DNA from: Eubacterium sp.
Lineage (GTDB): Bacteria > Bacillota > Clostridia > Lachnospirales > Lachnospiraceae
Length of the DNA stretch: 38,303 nt
Reading direction: 5' to 3'
NCBI GenBank assembly: GCA_022796875.1
Contig: JAAWJJ010000034.1
Location: 1 to 38,303, forward strand
The notes beneath the pieces are model-generated. The model had not been told where the DNA came from, ran no database searches, and was given only the letters and a program-made list of their open reading frames with translations. Made by a program: the position numbers and the translations under genes. Positions 31,766 through 38,303 of the stretch are shown here, piece by piece. Positions within the stretch are counted from its first letter, which is position 1. Each line of letters opens with the position of its first letter.

Positions 31766-32392
31766 ATGAAATATCAGGTGAAAAATTTTGAAGTCGGGCC
31801 GATCGGCACGAACTGTTATTTCCTAATGAATGAGGATACAAAAGAACTGCTTGTGATAGATCCTGGCGGGGACGGGCCCCGTCTGATCCGGGAAATCCGG
31901 CAATTGGGTTATACGCCTGCAGCCGTGTTGCTGACGCATGGCCATTTTGATCATGCCATGTCTGCGAAAGAATTAAAAGATACTTTTTCGATTTCGGTTT
32001 ACGCACATGAAAAAGAAAAAGAAACACTGGAAAACCCGATGTATAATGTGAGCGGAATGATCGGGAAAGTGCAAAAATATGAAGCGGATATTTTTGTAAA
32101 AGACAATGATGTACTGGAGCTGGCGGGATTTTCGCTGAAAGTGCTGCATACGCCGGGCCATACGCCGGGAGGGGTATCTTATTATGCGGAGGAACAAAAG
32201 CTGGTATTCAGCGGCGACGCGCTGTTTTGCCAGTCGATCGGCCGGACGGATTTTCCAAACGGAAGCACGTCGCAGCTCATTCGCTCCGTATCGGAAAAAC
32301 TGCTTACGCTGCCGGACGACGTACAGGTATTGCCGGGGCATGAGCAGCTTACTACGGTCGGTTTTGAAAAACAATACAATCCATACTTTTAA
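31766..32392 (+). CDS. MBL-fold metallo-hydrolase (glyoxalase II-like)
   Basis: A 208-residue metallo-beta-lactamase fold hydrolase. Metal ligands are visible: THGHFDH (His58, His60, Asp62, His63), His in LHTPGHTPGG near 132, Asp in FSGDALF near 151 and His in LPGHEQLTTVG near 192. The short, single-domain form resembles YcbL/glyoxalase II-like proteins. It starts behind AGAGAGGG and lies between rel and hemZ, a neighbourhood I associate with clostridial genomes. The substrate is not known; a thioester such as S-lactoylglutathione-like compounds is only a family-based guess. Confidence 0.85.
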   Translation: MKYQVKNFEVGPIGTNCYFLMNEDTKELLVIDPGGDGPRLIREIRQLGYTPAAVLLTHGHFDHAMSAKELKDTFSISVYAHEKEKETLENPMYNVSGMIGKVQKYEADIFVKDNDVLELAGFSLKVLHTPGHTPGGVSYYAEEQKLVFSGDALFCQSIGRTDFPNGSTSQLIRSVSEKLLTLPDDVQVLPGHEQLTTVGFEKQYNPYF

Positions 32393-32413
32393 ATAGGAAA
32401 TGAGAGATATTTT

Positions 32414-33919
32414 GTGATTTTAGTGAAACTGAACAAAGAAGAATTCGGATACGATATCCATTCGCTGGTGAAAGCTTTTTATCCCGGCCAGACTGTAATT
32501 GTGACAGCAGATGAGGAAAAAATTGCCCAAAAAGAAGCCATGATTGCCAAAGGACAAGGCGAAACCGGCGAGGAGATATCGTTTTGTCTTGTGATCCGGT
32601 ATTTAAATGAGAAATCAGCCGGTGAAAATACCGGCTACGGTACTGTGCTGGAAATAGAAGGACAGTGTTTTGAGTTTTGCAACGACGACCGCCGTCAGGC
32701 AAAAAATGCGTTAAAAAAAGCTTTGTACACCATACTTGTAAAAAAGACCGGAAAAACACTGCCATGGGGCAACCTGACCGGTATCCGTCCGGCTAAAATT
32801 CCGATGGCGCTTTTGGAGCGAGGGGAGTTGGAAGCCTCAATCCGGCAGTATATGGCGGATACGTATTTTGTTTCGGAACAAAAAACTGCGCTGTGTCTGG
32901 AAATTGCCCAAAAAGAGCGCGGTATTTTGCAGACCATGGATTATGAAAACGGTTACAGCCTGTATATCGGGATCCCGTTTTGTCCGACGACTTGTCTATA
33001 TTGTTCGTTTCCGTCTTATGCGGCGGCGCTCTGGCAGGAGAAAATGCCGGAATATTTGGACTGCCTGGAAAAAGAACTGGATTTTATTGCGGGGAGCGTG
33101 AAAGACAAAAAGCTGCAGACCGTCTATATCGGCGGGGGAACGCCGACGACGCTGCCGCCGGAGTTATTGGGGCGGCTTTTAAACAAAATAGATACGGCCT
33201 TTGATTTTTCGGACGTCCGGGAGTTTACGGTGGAAGCCGGGAGACCCGACAGTATTACGCCGGAAAAACTTGCGGTCATGAAAAAATATCCGGTCAGCCG
33301 TATTTCCATTAACCCGCAGACGATGAAACAGCAGACGCTGGATCTGATCGGCAGGCGCCATACGGTGGAGCAGGTGAGAACAAGTTTTCGGATGGCAAGG
33401 GAGGCTGGATTTGATAATATTAATATGGACCTGATCGTGGGACTGCCGGAGGAAACGTATGAGGACGTAGAGCAAACAATGCAGGAGATCGCAAAGCTGT
33501 CGCCCGACAGCGTGACCGTACATTCCCTGGCTGTCAAGCGCAGCGCGCGGCTGAGTACAGAAAAAGAAAATTACCGCGGCCTGCATATGGTCAATACGCA
33601 GGAAATTATCGGGCTGACCGAAGAAAAGTGCCGTCGGATGGGAATGGCCCCTTACTATTTGTACCGCCAGAAAAACATGGCCGGAAATTTTGAAAATGTC
33701 GGTTATGCCAGAGCCGGAAAAGAAGGATACTACAATATACTTGTGATGGAGGACCGGCAGACCGTGCTTGCAGCCGGTGCCGGGGCAATGACCAAATTTG
33801 TAAATGGCAATGAGCGGACACGGGTAGAAAATGTAAAGGATATTGCAAGTTACCTTGACAGAATTGACGAAATGATCGAGAGAAAAGCGAAGAAAATGGA
33901 GGAATTATCATGGCATTGA
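32414..33919 (+). CDS. hemZ: HemZ-type coproporphyrinogen dehydrogenase, radical SAM
   Basis: Radical SAM protein of 501 residues related to HemN and HemZ, proposed to act in oxygen-independent coproporphyrinogen III oxidation or, in some relatives, heme handling. The cluster motif is CPTTCLYC (Cys190, Cys194, Cys197), followed by YIGGGTPTTL (SAM-binding GGGTP), and ISINPQTM. An N-terminal region of about 180 residues, including WGNLTGIRPAKIP, is characteristic of clostridial HemZ. It starts with GTG at 32414 (GAGAG upstream). Its stop overlaps the start of hisS by ten bases. The HemZ assignment is based on architecture; function in heme synthesis is not proven for this branch. Confidence 0.87.
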   Translation: MILVKLNKEEFGYDIHSLVKAFYPGQTVIVTADEEKIAQKEAMIAKGQGETGEEISFCLVIRYLNEKSAGENTGYGTVLEIEGQCFEFCNDDRRQAKNALKKALYTILVKKTGKTLPWGNLTGIRPAKIPMALLERGELEASIRQYMADTYFVSEQKTALCLEIAQKERGILQTMDYENGYSLYIGIPFCPTTCLYCSFPSYAAALWQEKMPEYLDCLEKELDFIAGSVKDKKLQTVYIGGGTPTTLPPELLGRLLNKIDTAFDFSDVREFTVEAGRPDSITPEKLAVMKKYPVSRISINPQTMKQQTLDLIGRRHTVEQVRTSFRMAREAGFDNINMDLIVGLPEETYEDVEQTMQEIAKLSPDSVTVHSLAVKRSARLSTEKENYRGLHMVNTQEIIGLTEEKCRRMGMAPYYLYRQKNMAGNFENVGYARAGKEGYYNILVMEDRQTVLAAGAGAMTKFVNGNERTRVENVKDIASYLDRIDEMIERKAKKMEELSWH

Positions 33920-35160
33920 GTAAAAAACCCGTAAACGGGATGAAAGATATTTTGCCGGAAGAAATGGAGATCCGCGATTACGTGCAGAACGTAATCAAGG
34001 ATACCTACCGCAGTTTCGGTTTTACGCCGATCGAAACGCCCTGTATGGAAAATATTTCCAACTTAAGCAATAAGCAGGGCGGAGAAAACGAAAAACTGAT
34101 TTTTAAAGTGTTAAAAAGGGGAGAAAAACTGAAACTGGAAACGGCGAAAGAGGAAATGGACCTGGTAGATTTCGGGATGCGTTATGACCTGACGGTGCCG
34201 CTTGCCAGATATTATGCCAACCATTCCAACGAGCTTCCGTCACCGTTTAAAGCCTTGCAGATAGGGAATGTATGGAGGGCGGACCGGCCTCAGCGCGGTC
34301 GTTACCGTCAGTTTATGCAGTGCGACATTGATATTTTAGGCGAACCGGGAAATCTTGCGGAAATTGAATTAATTCTTGCAACGACGACAACGATCGGCAG
34401 GCTGGGTTTCAAAAATTTTGAAATTCGCATGAACGACCGGCGGATTTTGAAAGCAATGGCGTCGTACAGCGGTTTTCCGGAAGAAGAATTTGATAAAATA
34501 TTTATTATTTTGGATAAGATGGACAAAATCGGGTTGGACGGCGTCGCCGGAGAACTGCAGAAAGAAGGGTATGATAGAGAAGCCGTGGAAAAATATACCA
34601 CGTTGTTTGCCGGGGTAAACGAGGCGAAAGACGGCGTCAGCTATATTGCGGATATGTTAAGCGGTTATTTAGAGGAAAAGGCTCTGGTTTCGTTCCGTGA
34701 AATCGTGGATGCGGTAGAAGCAACGAAAACGGCTGATTTCAAACTCATTTTTGATCCGACGCTCGTACGCGGCATGAGTTATTATACCGGTACGATTTTT
34801 GAAATTGCGATGCCGGAGTTTGGCGGAAGCTGCGGAGGCGGTGGCCGTTACGATAAGATGGTCGGCAAATTTACCGGGAACGACGTACCGGCGTGCGGAT
34901 TTTCGATCGGGTTTGAAAGGATTATTCTGCTTTTGACAGAAAGCGGTTTTCAGGTTCCAAAGAAAGCGGAAAAGGTTGCTTATCTGATCGAAAAAAATTA
35001 TCCGGGGGATAAGCTGGCGGAGGTCATCGCTCAGGCGCAGGAAGAACGGAAAGCCGGCGCTCAGGTGCTTGTCGTCCGCATGAACAAAAACAAAAAGTTC
35101 CAGAAAGACAAGCTGGCGGCGGAAGGATACACGCAGGTGCGCGAGTTTTTCCGGAAATAG
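33910..35160 (+). CDS. hisS: Histidyl-tRNA synthetase
   Basis: Class II synthetase that charges tRNA-His. The 416 residues have the motif 1 opening NGMKDILPEEMEIRDYVQ, then motif 2 with LQIGNVWRADRPQRGRYRQF, the His-specific LVRGMSYYTGTIFEI near 290 and the motif 3 region CGFSIGFERIILLL. The C-terminal anticodon-binding domain ends at EGYTQVREFFRK. The ATG overlaps the end of hemZ and has GGAGG within the hemZ coding sequence. aspS follows closely, as in many Firmicutes. Confidence 0.95.
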   Translation: MALSKKPVNGMKDILPEEMEIRDYVQNVIKDTYRSFGFTPIETPCMENISNLSNKQGGENEKLIFKVLKRGEKLKLETAKEEMDLVDFGMRYDLTVPLARYYANHSNELPSPFKALQIGNVWRADRPQRGRYRQFMQCDIDILGEPGNLAEIELILATTTTIGRLGFKNFEIRMNDRRILKAMASYSGFPEEEFDKIFIILDKMDKIGLDGVAGELQKEGYDREAVEKYTTLFAGVNEAKDGVSYIADMLSGYLEEKALVSFREIVDAVEATKTADFKLIFDPTLVRGMSYYTGTIFEIAMPEFGGSCGGGGRYDKMVGKFTGNDVPACGFSIGFERIILLLTESGFQVPKKAEKVAYLIEKNYPGDKLAEVIAQAQEERKAGAQVLVVRMNKNKKFQKDKLAAEGYTQVREFFRK

Positions 35161-35204
35161 TGTAGATGAAAGAATGGTCAAAGGAAAAAGAAAGGATATC
35201 ATAC

Positions 35205-37004
35205 ATGGCTGAATCAATGAAAGGGTTAAAAAGGACCCACAGATGTACGGAAGTTTCCTCTGCCAATATCGGGGAACAGGTGACCGTAATGGGTTGGGTG
35301 CAGAAAAGAAGGAATCTGGGAAGTTTGATTTTTGTGGATTTAAGGGACAGAAGCGGCTTACTGCAAATCGTCTTTGATGAAAATAACGTCGGGAAAGACG
35401 GGTTTGAGAAAGCGGGCACACTCAGAAATGAGTATGTCATTGCTGTAGAGGGGAAAATCGCAAAACGTTCGGCGGCCATCAATGAAAATTTGAAAACCGG
35501 CGATATTGAAGTGATCGCATTTTCACTTCGCATTTTGTCCGAATCGGACACGCCGCCGTTTCCGATTGAAGAAAATTCGCAGACAAAAGACGATCTCCGC
35601 CTGAAATACCGTTATCTGGATTTGCGCAGGCCGGATTTGCAGAGGAATTTAGTGTTAAGGAGTAAAGTGGCGTTTTTGATGCGAAATTTTATGGTAAAAG
35701 AAGGATTTCTGGAAATTGAAACGCCGATGCTGACAAAATCCACGCCGGAGGGCGCAAGAGATTATCTGGTGCCGAGCCGGGTGCATCCGGGCAGTTTTTA
35801 CGCGCTGCCGCAGTCGCCGCAGTTATTTAAGCAGTTACTGATGTGTTCCGGATACGACCGGTATTTCCAGATTACGAAATGTTTCCGGGACGAGGACCTG
35901 CGCGCGGACCGTCAGCCGGAATTTACGCAGGCGGATATGGAACTTTCCTTTGTGGACGTGGATGATGTGATCGACGTAAATGAAAGGCTGCTCCAATATG
36001 TATTTAAAGAAGCGATCAGCGTAGATGTGAAACTGCCTCTGCCGCGTATGACCTGGCAGGAAGCTATGGATCGATACGGTTCCGACAAACCGGATACGAG
36101 GTTTGGCATGGAGCTGCGTGACGTATCGGAAACGGTAAAAGGATGCGGATTCAGCGTATTTACGAGCGCGCTGGAACAGGGCGGTTCGGTCAGGGGCATT
36201 AATGTAAAAGGCCAGGTGGTGATGCCAAGGAAAAAAATTGACAAGCTTGTAGAATTTGCAAAGGGCTACGGCGCGAAAGGGCTTGCTTATCTGGGGGTAA
36301 ATGAAGACGGAACTTACAAATCTTCGTTTGCAAAATTTATGACGGAAGAAGAGTTAAAAGCGTTGGTACAGTCCATGCAGGGAGAGCCGGGAGATTTGCT
36401 TTTGTTTGCAGCGGACCGCAATAAAATCGTATGGGAAGTTCTGGGTGCGCTCCGAATTCATCTGGCAAAAGAAGCCGGACTGATCGATGAAAATCAATAC
36501 AACTTCCTCTGGGTCACGGATTTTCCGTTATTGGAGTGGTCGGACGAAGAAAACCGCTATATGGCGATGCATCATCCGTTTACGATGCCGGTAGAAGAGG
36601 ACTGGGAAAGGATAGACAGTGATCCGGGTTCCGTCCGTGCAAAAGCTTACGATATTGTATTAAACGGAACGGAATTGGGCGGCGGCAGTGTGCGTATCCA
36701 TCAAAATGATATTCAGGAAAAGATGCTGGAAGTATTGGGCTTTACGAAAGAAAGAGCCTGGGAACAGTTTGGCTTCCTGCTCGGGGCATTTCAGTACGGC
36801 GTACCGCCTCATGCAGGGTTGGCGTACGGGCTGGACCGCCTGGTGATGCATATGGTACATGCGGAATCCATCCGCGACGTAATTGCGTTCCCGAAAGTAA
36901 AAGACGCGTCCTGCCTGATGTCAGAAGCGCCGAATACCGTGGAGGAAAAGCAGTTGGAAGAACTGGGAATCCAGATTAGGCCGAAAGAAGAAACAGACGC
37001 ATAA
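35205..37004 (+). CDS. aspS: Aspartyl-tRNA synthetase
   Basis: Class II synthetase that charges tRNA-Asp. The start at 35205 gives 599 residues, the bacterial length; AAAGGAT lies upstream, while the earlier ATG at 35166 gives an odd extension. The N-terminal OB-fold anticodon-binding domain (VMGWVQKRRNLGSLIFVDLRD) is followed by motif 2 (FRDEDLRADRQPEFTQADME), a bacterial-type GAD insertion (about 280-410), and motif 3 (YGLDRLVM). A terminator follows directly after the stop. The Asp/Asn specificity is discriminating or not; this cannot be told from here. Confidence 0.95.
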   Translation: MAESMKGLKRTHRCTEVSSANIGEQVTVMGWVQKRRNLGSLIFVDLRDRSGLLQIVFDENNVGKDGFEKAGTLRNEYVIAVEGKIAKRSAAINENLKTGDIEVIAFSLRILSESDTPPFPIEENSQTKDDLRLKYRYLDLRRPDLQRNLVLRSKVAFLMRNFMVKEGFLEIETPMLTKSTPEGARDYLVPSRVHPGSFYALPQSPQLFKQLLMCSGYDRYFQITKCFRDEDLRADRQPEFTQADMELSFVDVDDVIDVNERLLQYVFKEAISVDVKLPLPRMTWQEAMDRYGSDKPDTRFGMELRDVSETVKGCGFSVFTSALEQGGSVRGINVKGQVVMPRKKIDKLVEFAKGYGAKGLAYLGVNEDGTYKSSFAKFMTEEELKALVQSMQGEPGDLLLFAADRNKIVWEVLGALRIHLAKEAGLIDENQYNFLWVTDFPLLEWSDEENRYMAMHHPFTMPVEEDWERIDSDPGSVRAKAYDIVLNGTELGGGSVRIHQNDIQEKMLEVLGFTKERAWEQFGFLLGAFQYGVPPHAGLAYGLDRLVMHMVHAESIRDVIAFPKVKDASCLMSEAPNTVEEKQLEELGIQIRPKEETDA

Positions 37005-37032
37005 AAAAATCCCGCTTGAGCGGGATTTTTTT
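37003..37032. terminator. Bidirectional terminator between aspS and fabH
   Basis: AAAAAAATCCCGC pairs with GCGGGATTTTTTT around TTGA. The stop codon of aspS overlaps it and fabH ends just beyond, so the same hairpin serves both genes. Confidence 0.9.
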
Positions 37033-37033
37033 G

Positions 37034-37999
37034 TTACCATTCCAGTAAAGCCGCGCCCCAGGTCAGACCTGCGCCGAATCCGGCAAGCACAACCAACTCT
37101 CCACTGTGCAGCAGCCCTTTTTTGTTGGTTTCATCCAACAGGATCGGCACACTGGCGGCAGAAGTGTTTCCACATTCATCCACATTGACCGGAAATTTTT
37201 CAAGCGGAAGACGCAGACGATGCGCAATAGATTTTATAATCCGGAAATTTGCCTGATGCAGTAAAAACAGGCTTACGTCTTCCAGATTTCTGTTTCCTTT
37301 TTCCAGTACTTCTTGAATACATTCCGGTACTTTTTTTACTGCAAATTTGAACACTTCCGGGCCGTCCATATAAATATACCCCAAAGACAGGTCGCCGTCT
37401 GCAAAAGGATTGTCCGTCGTACGTCCCCTGCAGGAAAGCACATGTCCTCTGGCTCCATCGCTTCCCTGAATACCGGCCATAAAACCCGGCGTTTCACTTG
37501 CGGTTATAACGGCGGCTCCTGCGCCGTCCCCAAACAGGATGCAGGTATTTCTGTCGTTCCAATTGGTAATTTTTGACAGTGTTTCTACCCCGATGAGCAA
37601 AGCTGTCCGGCACATGCCTGTCTGAATATAAGAATCAGCGATATTCAGTGCGAATAAAAAACCGGAACAGGCAGCGTTGATATCAAAAGCGGCGGCGTTA
37701 ACCGCACCAAGTTCTTTCTGTACGCTGCAGGCAGTGCTCGGCAGAAGATGATCGGCGGAAACCGTTGCCACAATAATCAGATCTACGTCCAGCGCGCCGA
37801 TTCCGGCATCTTCCAACGCCTTTTTTCCGGCGGCAGCGGCCATTTCTACAGTAGTTTCCCCTGTGGAAATATGCCTGGAAGCGATGCCGGTTCTTTCTTT
37901 GATCCATTCGTCGCTGGTATCCACCAGAGTGGAAATATAATGGTTGGTTACCTGGTTGTCAGGAAGATAGCTTCCGGTTCCCATTATTTTTGCATGCAT
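37034..37999 (-). CDS. fabH: 3-oxoacyl-ACP synthase III
   Basis: Starts fatty-acid synthesis by condensing acetyl-CoA with malonyl-ACP. The 321-residue protein begins MHAKIMGTGSYLPDNQVTN, the usual FabH start; an upstream in-frame ATG (38014) and a TTG (38035) have no ribosome binding site and lie at or upstream of the operator. The catalytic triad is visible: Cys111 in NAACSGFLFAL, His in LLHQANFRI and Asn in ECGNTSAASVP. The ribosome binding site is weak (GGATGA). It is separated from other fatty-acid genes within the window and has a promoter and a FabT-like operator upstream. Confidence 0.95.
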   Translation of the reverse strand: MHAKIMGTGSYLPDNQVTNHYISTLVDTSDEWIKERTGIASRHISTGETTVEMAAAAGKKALEDAGIGALDVDLIIVATVSADHLLPSTACSVQKELGAVNAAAFDINAACSGFLFALNIADSYIQTGMCRTALLIGVETLSKITNWNDRNTCILFGDGAGAAVITASETPGFMAGIQGSDGARGHVLSCRGRTTDNPFADGDLSLGYIYMDGPEVFKFAVKKVPECIQEVLEKGNRNLEDVSLFLLHQANFRIIKSIAHRLRLPLEKFPVNVDECGNTSAASVPILLDETNKKGLLHSGELVVLAGFGAGLTWGAALLEW

Positions 38000-38027
38000 A
38001 GTAAAATCATCCATTCTATATAAAAAG

Positions 38028-38040
38028 TTTGACAATCAAA
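38028..38040. promoter_or_regulatory. FabT-like operator
   Basis: TTTGA and TCAAA flank a 3-base centre, forming a perfect palindrome. This matches the known FabT binding consensus (TTTGA-N3-TCAAA) of Firmicutes fatty-acid regulons. It lies about 10-22 bases after the predicted start of transcription, a place suited to repression. Confidence 0.6.
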
Positions 38041-38056
38041 GTATTTGTCTTTTCTG

Positions 38057-38085
38057 AGTATAAATAATTTTTGGGGATTTGTCAA
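38057..38085 (-). promoter_or_regulatory. Promoter of fabH
   Basis: On the reverse strand TTGACA (38080-38085) and TATACT (38057-38062) are separated by exactly 17 bp. This is the strongest promoter match in the window, with transcription starting near 38050 and a leader of about 50 bases. Confidence 0.75.
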
Positions 38086-38303
38086 TGCATAGCATAAGAA
38101 AGGATGTCGTATAAAAAATATTATCAGAAGTTGGCAGCATCAAAGGAACTGATTTCATAGGTATGCTGTCAGGCCGGTACAAAATATAACAATTGCCTGC
38201 TTTATCAAATGGATTTTCTAACCGCTCTGCCAGGATTACTTTTGCGTACGCAACCGCCCTCGATGCGCCGTCCGGGCGCACTCGGACTTTTGGGGACATC
38301 CCT
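38086..38303. other. Right edge with GC-rich palindromes, no gene supported
   Basis: A perfect 12-base palindrome TTGCGTACGCAA (38242-38253) and a hairpin TGCGCC/GGCGCA (38264-38280) lie in a GC-rich patch unlike the AT-rich DNA to its left. The reverse-strand frame is open but runs through the fabH promoter and resembles no protein I know. It may be part of an interspersed palindromic repeat cut by the window edge. Confidence 0.4.

Noticed and set aside
38036..38299. Reverse-strand frame at the right edge
   Set aside because: It crosses the fabH promoter and operator, and no family is recognised. It is kept only as a possible repeat.

Overview
The window reads as chromosomal DNA of an anaerobic Firmicute of the class Clostridia, most likely a Lachnospiraceae-type gut bacterium. 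The evidence is the butyrate gene cluster (thl-hbd-bcd-etfB-etfA), a HemZ-type radical SAM enzyme next to hisS-aspS, strong GGAGG ribosome binding sites, several TTG/GTG starts, AT-rich intergenic DNA and protein sequences of clostridial character. I see no rRNA, tRNA, CRISPR array, insertion sequence or prophage. The assignment rests on recalled family features, not on a search.

Layout. 239-7754 (+): AlkD-like DNA repair protein, MATE exporter, a small unknown protein, an orphan EIIC-like/PfoR-like membrane protein, a membrane-anchored glycerophosphodiesterase, then a small alarmone synthetase followed by serS. 7886-9121 (-): a degenerate HD-GYP protein. 9122-9952: a long AT-rich regulatory stretch with several inverted repeats. 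9953-15286 (+): the crotonyl/butyryl-CoA branch, with thl cut off from hbd by a strong intrinsic terminator and with no crt gene. 15486-16226 (+): a membrane-anchored FMN-binding-like protein ending in a nested NPENTQ repeat. 16464-18637 (+): two overlapping genes that look like a VanG-type D-Ala:D-Ser ligase and a soluble VanT-type serine racemase, without VanXY, VanR or VanS nearby. 18717-19241 (-): cyclophilin. 19350-28259: a YesM/YesN-like two-component system (-) divergent from a sugar ABC transporter (+), followed by a fructose-6-phosphate aldolase/transaldolase-like gene. 28447-37004 (+): a HAD-like/GNAT fusion, bifunctional RelA/SpoT, an MBL-fold hydrolase, HemZ, hisS and aspS. 37034-37999 (-): fabH with a perfect-spacing promoter and a FabT-like operator.

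How the genes work together. The thl-etfA block condenses two acetyl-CoA and reduces the product towards butyryl-CoA, with the ETF coupling butyryl-CoA dehydrogenase to electron flow; the crotonase must be encoded elsewhere. The two-component system probably senses an extracellular sugar and switches on the divergent ABC transporter, and the aldolase would feed the sugar into central metabolism. The alarmone genes (5776 and 29358) sit beside aminoacyl-tRNA synthetase genes.

The most noteworthy item is the stand-alone vanG-vanT-like pair. Its ligase carries the EKYT omega-loop signature and its racemase has Asn358 where alanine racemases have Tyr. Others are the nested 18/108-bp repeat, the decayed tandem copies of the relA 3' end, the degenerate HD-GYP enzyme and the terminator inside the butyrate cluster.
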